Source of the DNA: Nitzschia sp. DOCU1
Lineage: Eukaryota; Bacillariophyta; Bacillariophyceae; Bacillariales; Bacillariaceae
Assembly: GCA_951394045.1 (NCBI GenBank)
Contig: OX595985.1
Coordinates: 4,836,001-4,900,000 of the forward strand
Length of the DNA stretch: 64,000 bases
Direction: 5' to 3'
Shown here: positions 31,666-43,132 of the stretch, one piece after another
Layout of the letters: the number at the start of each line of letters is the position of its first letter
How positions within the stretch are numbered: position 1 is the stretch's first letter
The notes under the pieces: model-generated
Told to the model about the DNA's origin: nothing
Seen by the model: only the letters and a program-made list of their open reading frames with translations
Database searches by the model: none
Position numbers and translations under genes: made by a program

Positions 31666-31910
31666 GGTTATGAGCAATAACAGCTAACTTTGCCACTCCA
31701 GGACAAGTTAGAAACACAATAAAACGACGGAGAGAGACCGACAGGGGCATCGAATCGAGAGATCGAAGGACCCAAAGTCATCAAATCCGACAACAACAAG
31801 CGATCGAAATTTTGAGCCAGCACTCCCAGTAGGATTTCTACGGAGAACTACGGGAGGAGAGCCGAAATAAAAATCCCAGAATTCCGCTGTTCGAAGGAAT
31901 TAAAAAACAA

Positions 31911-34419
31911 ATGAACATGCCTACCCCTACGACTCCGGAGCAGAAAAAAGGGATGGAGAAAGATGAAGGAAGCATTGCCTCACGAACGCGCAGATCGAAA
32001 GCAAACGACGCGTCAGATCAAACGTTCGAACCGTACAGGGGAACAGAAGCCGATCTCCGCTATTTCCTAGTCTCTTGCGTGGACCAGGCAATAAAGGGAA
32101 ATAGTATCTATCTATGCCGACCCACCAAAGACATGGAAAATCTACTACGAAAAACAGTCTTGAATTTATCAACTGCCCAATTGATGAAGATTGATAAGAG
32201 CATACTTTTGGAAAAGGTCAAGCCGGTAATTCGACCTATGCCAATGAGGCGAACAAAGCCCGGATCGGAAGAACCATACCAATTCATCCGGGGACTACTG
32301 AAAGAACAGGGACCTAAGGCTAATAGGCTGAAGAAAAGCCGAAAGCAGGAACAGAGTCAGTCAAGCCTGCCAGCGAGCCAGTGGAGCCCCCACTCAACTC
32401 AACAGGAAAAGAAAAATAGTGGAAAGAAACCTGGCACAGAGGATTCCCCACTGGACACAAAGAAATATGAGCAACCATCACTCCTCTTTACACTGAAGCC
32501 ACAATCCGACTCATCCGAGAGCTTCAAGAGCACCCAAGTGCATGAAGAAGAGGATACCCCAAAAGCAGCAGGTGGAAATACCCATCTCATGATGGAAGAG
32601 ATGAGCATGCCCGAAGCACAGCCAAACGATCAGCTCATCATCAAAAATGCTCAGGCTATGGAAACCTTCATGGAACAGGGATCAATCACGGATGACTGGA
32701 TCAGACGAGGATACCCATCTCATGATGGAAGAGATGAGCATGCCCGAAGCACAGCCAAACGATCAGCTCATCATCAAAAATGCTCAGGCTATGGAAACCT
32801 TCATGGAACAGGGATCAATCACGGATGACTGGATCAGACGAGGAAGCCTATCATCAGGACAGGGTGTAGAAGAGGTCAAGGAACCACCCTCAGATGAAGA
32901 AGGAGACCAACCACCAGTACAGCAAATTGAAGCAAGGCACCTATCACAAGGATCAGCCCATGAATCGGAACGACACTTCAGCCACAACTCATCTGAGGAT
33001 ATGGCACAGTATTGGAACCAAATTCAAAGTACCTTGGAGCGTCTAGATCAAAAGGAGAAATTTCTAGATGATCAGATTGCACACCTCAATCAACGAGAGG
33101 AAACATTGACTATGGCCACACGTCAGGCAGAAGAGGCAATGGAACAGTTAGCAGAACAAATCAACCAAGCATCAGATATGCAAATTATACTTCACAAGGA
33201 AGTAAAAACAGTCCGAGCCATTTACAAAGACTGGGCCAATCGGCTGGGAACCCTTGAAAATATGCGAACTCGCACTGCCACTGAAATTATGGCAGCCGAA
33301 ACCCCAATGATCAAAGAACAAGTGCAACTACTGCTCACAAGAGAACTGGCCAAAGCAGAGGCACAGCTCTCCAATCAGTACAAGAAGAAAATTGAAATGA
33401 TGCGCTCAACAAGTATTGAGGAGTATGGACAATTTGATAACGAAATCAAGACACTTGCTGCACGAGCACTGCAGACATTCAAGGATCAAGCAACCACACA
33501 GATTGCGACATATAATTCACAACTTTGGCAAGATATTGACAGTGCCCGAGCACATGTTGGTGATGAAACCGTGACTATCAGGAAAGAAGTCACAGAACTC
33601 CGACAAGAAATCCAAGAAGTACACGGAAATGTCAAAAACAATCAAGTCACAGTGGACCAGGACCATAAAAGAAATCTTGAAGGAAGAATTCAGACTCTTG
33701 AAGACTTCGACTGGGAAACTTTTGTACAAGAACAAATTGCTAAGGAAATGAAAGAAGTTGACATGGACCGCTTCATGAGAGAAAATGTCCCGGAACCGCA
33801 GCTGCCAGAAGGAAATTCCCCAGAAGCGAGACAAAACACCAACATGTCCTGCCACAGCACTCAATCAAGCGACTGTGGCTGTGGCCCGTGGAAAGCGGAT
33901 ATGGAAAAATGGCGAAATGGTGTTGATCTACTCCAAGGCCAGCTATCGATGAACTGTAACGAGGTAAATCAGCGATTGGACCGCCATCTTCAGAACTATA
34001 AGAACTGGCGTACCACAATTGAAGACAACCTAAGACAGAATCCAACTACACCGCCAACCCGCCGGTTCTACCCAATTTGGAAGAACCCACCAGCAACAAC
34101 GGAACCAGCGCCAGTGACACCTGACCCGGCCGCCCATGCTAGGGCCGAAAACATTCGGCACAACCTACGGAAATATCAGAGCGCAGATGTCCCAGAAATT
34201 ATTGCTGACGACAATTATGATGAACTGGCAGTAACAACATTCTACGAGTCGTTTCGCACCACTGCTACCCATTACAACATTGAGCTGGTGCCGTTGGATG
34301 ATCTAGCACAAGAAGGCACCGTGGAATCTCATGCGCTCCGAGTACTTCCCAATCCTGTACGACGCACATCAGTGAAACGATTTACAACAAGTTACAGTCA
34401 ATTATCCCACCAGAAGTAA
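31911..34419 (+). pseudogene. Copia E gag, N-terminal and central part (frame-disrupted)
   Basis: The frame opens at ATG 31911 and reads to 32828. A 133-bp tandem duplication (32581-32713 repeated at 32714-32846) shifts the phase, after which the protein continues in another frame to 34419. The sequence is long, acidic and strongly coiled-coil in the centre (residues encoded by 33000-33780), unusual for a copia gag. Near 34325-34375 two further one-base phase changes are needed to reach the C-terminal part at 34425. The shifts add up to a multiple of three, so the original gag was in phase with the downstream part. Confidence 0.75.
32581..32846 (+). repeat. 133-bp tandem duplication in copia E gag
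   Basis: Bases 32581-32713 are repeated exactly, as far as I can see, at 32714-32846. Since 133 is not a multiple of three, the duplication itself breaks the reading frame. Confidence 0.92.
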
Positions 34420-34424
34420 AATCT

Positions 34425-35234
34425 ATGCGAAGCATCATTGACTGTTATGCAATGGAAAGAGACGGATACAAATCGCTCTATTCCATCATGCAACAAAACT
34501 GTGAAGAACTCAAAATGATTCCAAAACGTCGAGGCCCACAATGGAAACGAGATGAAGATGGATGGCGATACCTGGGCAAGTTTAAACGCTACTTGCATGA
34601 AGAAGAACGTCGTGGAGTAACATGGACAGAATACCAAAAAGCGATCAATATTCTCCAAGGCGCCATGGATCATCCACGATATGAGACCAAGGCAACAGCA
34701 TTTCTTGCAGCACTGCTCACAGCCTCGAGACAAGGTGAAGCGGATTGGGCACCCTTTGAAATGCATCGCCTGATGGGAAGTCTCGAAGAACACAATAGTA
34801 GGAACAATCCCATTGATCTTACTGAAGACACACTGAAGATCAATCGCTTTGGAAACAGCAATGGCCCACGTGGACGAACTCCAAGCCCACGACGCCCGCG
34901 ACGTGAAATTCAATGTGAAATGTGCCACAATTTTGGTCACAATATTGACCAAGATCCATGCAGAATCGGAGCACAGTGCTACCATTGCCTCCAATTCTTA
35001 GAATCGCAACCGGAGAAGGCAAAACAAAATGCAAAGGCATATTCCATGATGAATCAAGCACGAACAGTCAAACAGATGGAAATGCAACTACCTCACCTGA
35101 CTCATGTCGAACGAGAACACGTGGTCTACTCTTTGTCAACCGCCATGGCGAGCAACGACATCATCAAGAAGAATAAACCACCAAAGGTTGCACAACTACG
35201 AGATGACGCCAGTGTTGATGAAGATCAGGAATGA
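34425..35234 (+). CDS. Copia E gag, C-terminal part
   Basis: The frame is open from before the ATG at 34425 and encodes a helical segment (DCYAMERDGYKSLY) and a Cys/His cluster, CEMCHNFGHNIDQDPC plus CYHC, typical of copia nucleocapsid zinc sites. It ends GAA TGA AGC at 35232-35234. The next 99 bases are open in the same phase up to the ATG at 35334, so a single UGA separates gag from pol. Confidence 0.8.
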   Translation: MRSIIDCYAMERDGYKSLYSIMQQNCEELKMIPKRRGPQWKRDEDGWRYLGKFKRYLHEEERRGVTWTEYQKAINILQGAMDHPRYETKATAFLAALLTASRQGEADWAPFEMHRLMGSLEEHNSRNNPIDLTEDTLKINRFGNSNGPRGRTPSPRRPRREIQCEMCHNFGHNIDQDPCRIGAQCYHCLQFLESQPEKAKQNAKAYSMMNQARTVKQMEMQLPHLTHVEREHVVYSLSTAMASNDIIKKNKPPKVAQLRDDASVDEDQE

Positions 35235-38200
35235 AGCCAGGCCGGGGAGAAACCTCTGCATTCCACCTGGCCTCAAGCACATCCCACTGGAAAGGACAAC
35301 CGCCCGCCAAGACCATCAAAGCCCAAGAAAGAGATGCTATATGACGACGATAACAAGTCTGAAACCGCACCTCGTGTATATCTTGGACAAAATTCAGGAT
35401 GGACATCGCACCTGGGACAGTCAGTCAGGCGCATTGAACTCAACGAGATTTGGAGGAAAATGGGATTACTGGATGTAATACAAGAATGCAAGGACGATCA
35501 CAAGGGTACAGTTACAGATATCATCAGCACACGGACAAACATTCCAATTGATCCGCCACCCACAGTTGAGATTAATACGAATGCACTGATTCCAACGGAT
35601 GCAATGACCACTGATATTTCACCTTCAGCATACAGAGTGAACAACCACTACTCACGACGTATTGTTCATAAATTCTATCTCAGAAAGACCGACATGTCTC
35701 ATTGCACCCGCGAAGCGGTATGGCGAGCCATACAAGGTGACACAGGCGCAAATTGCACCGCCACGAATGATCGAACAATCCTTTGGCAATTCCAAGTTCT
35801 ACGACAGCCAATCCCTATCGCTACATACAACGCCGACACAGCTAATGAACAAACATGCTACGCAACAGGCATGGGTATTATAAAGCTGATATCGGATGAC
35901 AATAGCATCCTGGAATGTCGTGCACTATACTGTCCAACTGCAACTGGGACGATATTATCCCCACATCGTATTATGATGGACAAGAATGGCATTGAAGAAT
36001 TCAACCACCGTGGCATGAAGAATGGAAGCGGCAAAATAGAATTTCGTGACAAGGAAGGTCGCTACATAGCAGGGATCACCATGACATCCAAACGTGATGG
36101 GATTTATATGGCTTCCAATCAGATCCTCATCCCAAAAGAAAATAGCACCTGTGGCATGGCAATTGAAACAGAAGAAGACGAACTCCGACTACATCACCAC
36201 AAGATGTCAGAGGACACAACACCGCCACCACTCACAGAAGAATGGAATATCAACCAAGCAACCGCACCCACTATCAGCGACGCCAAACGCCTCTCGCAAA
36301 ACCTGTATAACATGGAGCTTTGGCATCAGCGAATGGGTCATGTTGGATGGCGCACATTGCAAAAGACCCGGGAAATGGTGGATGGAATTCCAACACTACC
36401 CTTGCAAGACTCCGGTTTCCACTGTCCATACTGCGACGCATCAAAACAAACGAAAAAGTCAGGTAACAAAACGGCCAAGAGAGAAACATTTGAACCTGGC
36501 ACAGCATTCCATATGGACCTTGGCTTTGTATCGGGACCATCCAATCTGGAAGATGTGCTCCACAAGGGCTCCACCCCAAAAATGACAACCCAAAAGTCAT
36601 ACGATGGTCATGTAGCATATCTACTCATCGTGGATGCAGCCACCAGATACTCATGGGTATTCCTGCTCAAGGACAAACGACCGCCACTTCGGATCATCGA
36701 AGCCTTCCTTGAAACCAATGGATGCGCCAAGCAATACCGCAAATGTCAGGAAATCTCAACATCACCAATTGGAACACTCGCTCGATCCCAAGAATTCAAG
36801 ATTGCCTGTGCCAAATATGGATTCAAGATAAAACAGCGTCACTACGACCATGGCCTTGATCACCCGGTATTCACGGTAACCACGGATAATGGAACCGAGC
36901 TGTCCGGATCAGAAGAGTTTCGCAGTGTAGTATTTGAACAAGGATATCTCCCACAAACAACGGCCCCAGATGGATCTAGCCAATCGGGAAAAGGCGAAAG
37001 GCCTCATCGAACCCTCAAGGAACGCACCAGATGTATGCTGTACACAGCAGGACTCGGCACGGAATTTTGGAGCGACGCCATACTACATGCAAACTGGCTT
37101 CAAAACAGGACCTATCATTCAGCGATTGAGGACACTCCCTATCGAGCCTGGACGGGACGAAAGCCAACATTAGATGGCCTATTAACTTTCGGCTGCAAGA
37201 TTACATCAAAGAAAACAGGCAAACGCCCAAGCACCAATGACCCGCATGTCTACGATGGAATATTTCTTGGATACCGAGCAACGATGGACAATATAGTATT
37301 TTGGAATACAAAGTCAAAACAAAAAATGACTACCAGACACTACACAGTTGATGAACTGGAATATGGACGACATCCCGAGGACCGCAGCCCCGCATCGAAA
37401 TTTCTATTGGAGAAGAAAACTGGCACTGCACACGAAGAACGCAGAAGTGACATATTGCACGATCAAACAGTTCAACTCGACCCAGACAAAGTCCTCATTC
37501 TAGGTGACGAAACTACCGCTGCCGCAGCCACATTCCGAGTTAACAGTATCAAACGCCCTACAACGGCAGAACTGCACCGTCAACTTCGCCTTCTGGATTT
37601 CAGCACTGACCTCTTTGGCCCAGCAATCATTGAGGAAATCCCCCTGCATACTGCACACACAACACTAGGACTCATTGTTCGCCCACACCCTGATCTCAAC
37701 AACACTGTTCTATTCGAACGGTGTAAACCTGGTACCATGGCCCATAAAAACATCAGAAGATGGCGAAGTCGACTCAAAGGTGCTCTAGTCAAGAGTGTGG
37801 GGGGATACTCCATTCAAACCCCACAGGACATTCAACGAATCTTGGCCGAACACAGGCGAAAGAAGGCCACAACAATCGCCATTGAATTTTCTCTTCCACA
37901 GTGGAGCGGAACGAATGGTGAAGGTCTCCCTATGCTACACTTTGACCAATTGAATGTCATTGCTCACCATCTACATGCCATTGAAACTGGGGAAGATCTC
38001 TGGAAGGACAAAACCAGATGGCCGGACATCACGGATGAAATGCTAGATTCATGTATCCAGAAAGGCATCGCAGTTCCGAAGCTCACACGGAGGAAGCTCA
38101 AGCTTCAAGAGGATTGGTTAGATTTTCAGCGCTCGGAATGGTCACAACTGGACAAATATGAAAAACAAGGAATGTTCGGAGAACCTTGTACACGACCCCA

Positions 38201-39887
38201 GGGCGTCACAACGCTACCATGGGTATGGACATACTTGTACAAGCCGGACCCCATCACCTTTGAACCAAAAGCTAAAGCACGTGGAACATGCAACGGTGGC
38301 CCCCGCTATGGAAAGGTTGTCACGCTTGCCGAAACATTTGCGGCTTGTCTAGAACAACCCGCACACCGTCTTGCATGGGCACTTACCGCAGCATGCAATC
38401 ACATCGCACTTGGATGTGATGTTGCCAACGCCTTTGCTGAAGCGGATGCACCAGAAGAGCCATTCTACATGGAAGTGGACGACCAATTCAATACATGGTG
38501 GACGCAACATCTGGGAAAACCACCCATCCCACAAGGCTACGTGATCCCGATATTGAAAAATCTTCAGGGGCATCCTGAAGCCCCGCGCCTGTGGTCAAAG
38601 CACATCGATGATATCATCCAGAATAAATTGCATTTTGCATCCACGACCCACGAACCGTGTCTCTACCACAAACGCGTAACTTCGCCCGACACCACAGCTC
38701 AAGATGATGCAGACACTCTCATATTTGTACTGCGACAGGTTGATGACTTCATGATATCCGCCCCAACAAAGATTGCGGCAGATCAAGTTCGACAACACAT
38801 TCAACAACATATGACGAACACTCTGAATGACTTGGGAGTTATCCAACGCTTCAATGGTGTGGACATCCGTCAAACCAAGCACTACGTGAAACTGCATTGT
38901 GAATCGTATATTGACAAGATTGTCTCACATCATGGCTGGATGCAGGACAAAGCAGCAAACAACCCGATTCCAATGCGAACAGACACTGCTTACCAATCAG
39001 AACTTGAGACCACTGAAGGACCGACAGACCCCACTGAGCAAAAAGCACTGGAGGACAGCATGGGTTTTAGCTATCGACAAGCAATCGGTGAACTGATCTT
39101 TGCTCTGACCATCTGCAGACTTGATATCTCAGCTGCAGTCATCAAACTGAGTCAATACTCGGAGGCACCGGCACGATGTCACTACCAAGCAGTACGCCAT
39201 GTTTTTGCATATCTTCATGCCACCAAGACAGAGGGGATTTATTACTGGAGACCGGAACCACATGATGCCCTGCCCGATGAACCACTCCCAACTCATACTA
39301 CAATTGAGACGATCCTGGCGCAATTCAAACAAGCCCCAGATGCTCTTTCCCTACTCGGGGCATCTGACTCTACTTGGGGGAACGATCGGAAACATCGCCG
39401 TTCAACAAGCGGCATTGTTTTCATGCTGGCTGGAGGTGCCATATATTACCGTACCCGAATACAACCAACAATCACCCTGAGTTCGACAGAAGCGGAACTA
39501 GCGGCAATGGCAGATGCTGGAAAAGCAGCATTATATTTACGCTCAATCCTGGAGGAACTCGGCATCGAGCAAACAGAGCCAACACCAATCTCAGTGGACA
39601 ATCGTGGCGCAAGACAATTTACAAATGCCCAACAACCTACGAGGCGCACACGACACATTGAGATGAAAGAACTTGTCATTCAACAATGGACTGATGAAGA
39701 ACAAATCACATTTGACGAAGTCAGCACTCAATTCAACCCAAGTGACTCCCTCAGCAAAGCCCTCGGTCGCGTCAAATTCTACGAGCAAAATGATATCCTT
39801 ATGGGACGACGACGACCCCAATTCACCACGACAAAAACCACGGTAAACACTCTCCACTTCAAGAATCCACGAGAATACATGATCTAG
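35235..39887 (+). CDS. Copia E pol: complete protease-integrase-RT-RNase H
   Basis: This intact frame (1,517 codons from ATG 35334, or 1,550 from the codon after UGA) holds the protease DTGANC motif. The zinc-binding pre-integrase has H-x3-H...CPYC near residues 335-370. The integrase acids appear in HMDLGF, TTDNGTE and SGKGERPHRTLKE. RT carries GCDVANAF and a QVDDF catalytic box, where most copia enzymes have YVDD. RNase H carries SDSTWGN, SSTEAEL, SVDNRGA and a final SDSLSKALG. No stop or shift is seen over 4.6 kb, so the enzyme set is probably functional. The product would act in the virus-like particle and insert cDNA into the genome. Confidence 0.95.
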   Translation, partial: SQAGEKPLHSTWPQAHPTGKDNRPPRPSKPKKEMLYDDDNKSETAPRVYLGQNSGWTSHLGQSVRRIELNEIWRKMGLLDVIQECKDDHKGTVTDIISTRTNIPIDPPPTVEINTNALIPTDAMTTDISPSAYRVNNHYSRRIVHKFYLRKTDMSHCTREAVWRAIQGDTGANCTATNDRTILWQFQVLRQPIPIATYNADTANEQTCYATGMGIIKLISDDNSILECRALYCPTATGTILSPHRIMMDKNGIEEFNHRGMKNGSGKIEFRDKEGRYIAGITMTSKRDGIYMASNQILIPKENSTCGMAIETEEDELRLHHHKMSEDTTPPPLTEEWNINQATAPTISDAKRLSQNLYNMELWHQRMGHVGWRTLQKTREMVDGIPTLPLQDSGFHCPYCDASKQTKKSGNKTAKRETFEPGTAFHMDLGFVSGPSNLEDVLHKGSTPKMTTQKSYDGHVAYLLIVDAATRYSWVFLLKDKRPPLRIIEAFLETNGCAKQYRKCQEISTSPIGTLARSQEFKIACAKYGFKIKQRHYDHGLDHPVFTVTTDNGTELSGSEEFRSVVFEQGYLPQTTAPDGSSQSGKGERPHRTLKERTRCMLYTAGLGTEFWSDAILHANWLQNRTYHSAIEDTPYRAWTGRKPTLDGLLTFGCKITSKKTGKRPSTNDPHVYDGIFLGYRATMDNIVFWNTKSKQKMTTRHYTVDELEYGRHPEDRSPASKFLLEKKTGTAHEERRSDILHDQTVQLDPDKVLILGDETTAAAATFRVNSIKRPTTAELHRQLRLLDFSTDLFGPAIIEEIPLHTAHTTLGLIVRPHPDLNNTVLFERCKPGTMAHKNIRRWRSRLKGALVKSVGGYSIQTPQDIQRILAEHRRKKATTIAIEFSLPQWSGTNGEGLPMLHFDQLNVIAHHLHAIETGEDLWKDKTRWPDITDEMLDSCIQKGIAVPKLTRRKLKLQEDWLDFQRSEWSQLDKYEKQGMFGEPCTRPQGVTTLPWVWTYLYKPDPITFEPKAKARGTCNGGPRYGKVVTLAETFAACLEQPAHRLAWALTAACNHIALGCDVANAFAEADAPEEPFYMEVDDQFNTWWTQHLGKPPIPQGYVIPILKNLQGHPEAPRLWSKHIDDIIQNKLHFASTTHEPCLYHKRVTSPDTTAQDDADTLIFVLRQVDDFMISAPTKIAADQVRQHIQQHMTNTLNDLGVIQRFNGVDIRQTKHYVKLHCESYIDKIVSHHGWMQDKAANNPIPMRTDTAYQSELETTEGPTDPTEQKALEDSMGFSYRQAIGELIFALTICRLDISAAVIKLSQYSEAPARCHYQAVRHVFAYLHATKTEGIYYWRPEPHDALPDEPLPTHTTIETILAQFKQAPDALSLLGASDSTWGNDRKHRRSTSGIVFMLAGGAIYYRTRIQPTITLSSTEAELAAMADAGKAALYLRSILEELGIEQTEPTPISVDNRGARQFTNAQQPTRRTRHIEMKELVIQQWTDEEQITFDEVSTQFNPSDSLSKALGRVKFYEQNDILMGRRRPQFTTTKTTVNTLHFKNPREYMI

Positions 39888-39907
39888 ATTCTAGAAGTGT
39901 GGGGGGA

Positions 39908-39998
39908 TGTGAGGGAGTAGACTAGTAGGACCAATAAGGTCACTCTTAGTGGATACCAGTTACTACGTATACCACAACTAGAGTCCACAGCATCTACA
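39908..39998 (+). repeat. 3' LTR of copia E
   Basis: This is the partner of 31575-31665, followed by the CGTAT duplication and then by L2 coding sequence. Confidence 0.92.
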
Positions 39999-40003
39999 CG
40001 TAT

Positions 40004-40148
40004 TGCATCTCGCAATATCCGACAAACGCAAGATGACGACGATAGCACAGGTTCGTATGCCTCTCTTATCACGGTAGGCTCATGCCCGTCTGTTACCATG
40101 GCGGTCCGATCCCCTATCTACGATTCCAAAGCTTCGGCGGCAGGTCCT
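40004..40148 (+). pseudogene. L2 ORF1, middle part
   Basis: The frame that ends at 31574 continues here after removal of copia E, with an Asp-rich stretch followed by STGSYASL. It runs to the GTCCT duplication of gypsy G at 40144-40148 and goes on at 54081. The agreement of frame on both junctions supports one ancestral reading frame. Confidence 0.7.
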
Positions 40149-40764
40149 TGCCATACCCCACAGAGACGCATAAAAAGTTTAGTCATATTAGTCCTACACG
40201 CTGGTAGTCTTAGTAGTCGTAGACGAACGGAGTCGTCCGCCGGACGAACGACGTACAGACGGCTAACGGACACGGACACGAACGAACGGTGACGTCGTCG
40301 CGGACGGCGCACCAGCGCAGCGATCCAAGGAGTCGCAGCGTTGCACATGAACGCGCTCTGTAGTATATTGCATAGTGACATTCGACTAACCCATAGAGTC
40401 CCTTGCCAACGGCATGCCTACAATCTAAGTAGTAAATATTCATCGCCTAATAGAGGAGATGTAATTAGAGCAAGGAAATAATTCAGACCATGGGTGACGA
40501 GGAGTCGTAGCTAGCCAAGACTTGGGACGCCTAGTTACAGGCGACGCTATCGGCGAATCGACATATTCGAATAAATAAATATATGCGCGTTATTTACGCG
40601 CGGGGAAAGGCGTTCACAAAATGAACGACCGGTTGCAAATATTTGAAAGACGAAAATCTTTCCTCTCGTCAATCTTGTTGTTGGAAGTTCATCTAATAGA
40701 AGTAACATAGGTCTCATAATTATCATCGTCTTTATTTCATTATCGTCACCCCCAGGATAGGGCA
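40149..40764 (+). repeat. 5' LTR of gypsy G
   Basis: This 616-bp LTR is followed 24 bases later by the gag start codon, which is a very short leader. Confidence 0.9.
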
Positions 40765-40788
40765 CAGTTTTAAAACTCCCGCTAGGTT

Positions 40789-41616
40789 ATGAAGACGGCC
40801 TACAGCAACCACGAGTACGCCAAGAAGGTTGCGTTCTTGTTGACGCAAGCGGCGCATGTTAACCCTCCGCCGATTCCGTTCCGTCGTGAGAAACCGAAAG
40901 AGGATGACGAGATCGTTGGAGAAGATGAGAAGGTCAAGAAGATCAAGATCAAACTCGACCCCAAAGACAAGGATTCGGAAGAGTTCGAGAGCCGCTGCTT
41001 CATCTTCGAGAGCGGCGACGCGGAGCGATGGGCCAAGTGGAGGATGCAGTTTGAGGAACTCATTCGTGATGTCCCACTGGACACTGGCGAGAAGAAAATC
41101 AAGTACGCCCAGATGTTGTTGGGTGGAACGGCAAGGGAGAAATTCACAAACAAGGTTGCGGACCTGCGATTCAAGGACCCCGACGAGACGCCCGAAGACA
41201 CATTCAACGAAACCATCCAAGCGATGTCGAGAGATTACTTCGGGTCGGAGCACGCCTACCGGCGCCAAAAGCAGTACCTCCGCTACCATGTCTTCATGAT
41301 GGAGATGTCCCTAGCCGACTTCCGCGCTGAGCTCCTACGTCAAAACAGGATGTTGGCCCACTTTCCAATCCCTGAGGACAAGACCACATGCGAGCCGTTC
41401 GACGACGACGAACTCGTGGAGATACTCGATCGGGCGAAGAGGATTGAGTGGCAGCGAGACCTACTCACCTCTAACATCGACCCTTTCGCTATGAGCCTCG
41501 ATGACTACTATAAGTATCTTGAGAAGCTCGAAGCCAAGCACATCTTCGACGATGCAATGCGGCAAGAGAAAAAGAACAAAGAAAAGAAAAAAGAAGCCGG
41601 CAAGTCCGAAGGCTAA
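40789..41616 (+). CDS. Gypsy G gag, N-terminal 275 residues
   Basis: The ATG at 40789 opens a frame with the capsid-like FIFESGDAERWAKW segment near residue 72, DYFGSEHAYRRQKQYLR near 150, and a Lys/Glu-rich C-terminal helix. It stops at TAA 41614-41616. Downstream the same phase stays open and encodes the zinc knuckle that belongs to gag, so this stop lies inside gag. The neighbouring Lys codons suggest it arose from AAA by one base change. As it stands the element cannot make full gag or pol unless the stop is read through. Confidence 0.88.
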   Translation: MKTAYSNHEYAKKVAFLLTQAAHVNPPPIPFRREKPKEDDEIVGEDEKVKKIKIKLDPKDKDSEEFESRCFIFESGDAERWAKWRMQFEELIRDVPLDTGEKKIKYAQMLLGGTAREKFTNKVADLRFKDPDETPEDTFNETIQAMSRDYFGSEHAYRRQKQYLRYHVFMMEMSLADFRAELLRQNRMLAHFPIPEDKTTCEPFDDDELVEILDRAKRIEWQRDLLTSNIDPFAMSLDDYYKYLEKLEAKHIFDDAMRQEKKNKEKKKEAGKSEG

Positions 41617-42992
41617 AGCAAGGACGGCGGCAAGAAACGTAAGCGAGGCAAAGACCGCAAAAAGAGCGAGAAGGGGGACCGAAAGGAACCCTGTAAGCAT
41701 TGCAGCAGGTTCCATCCGGCCCCTGACGACAAGTGTTGGAATCTCCCTGGCAATGCCAAAGATCGTCCGAACAAGCGTCCGAGAGGCAACGGTGAGAACA
41801 TGTTCTCGGCACTCCAGATGGAGACTGTCGTCAAAGCCCTCGCCAAGAAACAGTCTAAGAAAGACAAAGGTAAAGCCAAAACCAAAAGGCAAGTAAGCTT
41901 CCAGCTGAACAAACAGTCAGACAGTAGTAGTAATGAAACTAGCGATTCTGATAGCGACTACATGGACTGCAATAGCGAAAATGAACATAGTTTTGCTATT
42001 CGAACGTCGCGCCCTGGAATAGAGCCGAATAGGAAAATTGCCAGGCGGCTAACTACAGAAATAGTCGTCGAAGCGGTAAATCCTAGAGGTGAATCCTATG
42101 TCCTTAGAACTCTCCTAGATACGGGTACTAGTCGTTCCATTGTTCTTAAGAACTTTGTGACGCTTAGCCAGCTCGTTCCCACTGGAAAACGAGTTACTAC
42201 TTGGACTACAATGGGCGGCAAATTCAAGAGGGACAAAGTCGGGATGATTCGCTTCAGGATCCCCGAACTCTCGTCTAGTAAAGAAATACACTGGCCATGT
42301 CACGTCGACGAGCACACAGATCGCGAAAGCTCACCTTACGACCTGATCCTAGGACTTGACCTATTAGCCGAATTGAAGTTTGTACTCGATTTCGAGAAAC
42401 GAATGATTCGATGGGGCGATAGCGAAGTCGAAATGAAGGAAAGTGGCCTCGTGACGGATCCGGAGGCGCTGCAGCTTCTGTATGAGATGTCTCAAGACGC
42501 CCCCGTTATCAAAGCGGCGGAAGAACGACAAGCTAAGATCCTTGACGCCGACTACTCCAAGGTAGAGATGGAAGAGTTTGTTGACTCACTCGACTACTTA
42601 ACTAAAGAGCAACGAGACGAGCTACTAGCTGAACTGAAGCAGCACCCCACACTATTCGGTGGCGGACTAGGTAAACTAAAAATAGATCCTATTCGTCTAG
42701 AGTTAAAAGAAGGAGCAAAGCCGTATCATGCTAAGCCATTCGGCATTCCTCATGCGTACGAGCAAACGATGCGAAAAGAAATCGAACGATTCGAAAAACT
42801 TGGAATCTGGAAGCGTGTCAACCAATCCACATGGACGGCCGGCACGTTCATTCAACCGAAGAAAACGGGCGATGTGCGTGTACTTACAGATTTTCGGAAA
42901 CTCAACAAATATCTTGTGCGCAAGCCGCACCCACTGCCAAAGATCAACGAGTTATTGCAAAAACTCCAGGGCTTTCAATGGGCAACGGCTAT
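41617..42992 (+). pseudogene. Gypsy G: gag zinc knuckle, protease, start of RT
   Basis: In phase with gag after the TAA, this frame encodes a basic stretch, a zinc knuckle (CKHCSRFHPAPDDKC), an aspartic protease (LLDTGTSRSIV near 42118), a spacer that in gypsy A and B has the same AKPYHA..PIP signature (AKPYHAKPFGIP near 42720), and the RT fingers (QPKKTGDVRVLTDFRKLN). It is cut after FQWATAI at the 16-bp duplication of LINE H. The rest of RT follows at 51138. Confidence 0.9.
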
Positions 42993-43132
42993 CAATATCA
43001 ATATTAAATCTTATTATAGTAGTGTGGGTGACCACAGCTACTTCGGAGCTACCTAACGGTAACACCTGGGGAGGGAGAGGGGGTGAAGATGTCCATGTAG
43101 AATGGCGGCAAGGAGGGGGAGGGGAGAACTGG

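Larger units (their letters stand above)
31575..39998 (+). mobile_element. Copia element E inserted in L2
   Basis: This 8.4-kb Ty1/copia element on the plus strand has two identical 91-bp LTRs (31575-31665, 39908-39998) that begin TGTGAGGGAG and end TCTACA. CGTAT flanks both ends (31570-31574, 39999-40003). Removing it restores the L2 frame. The pol is intact. The gag has a 133-bp tandem duplication and two further frame changes. A polypurine run GTGTGGGGGGA precedes the 3' LTR. Confidence 0.93.
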
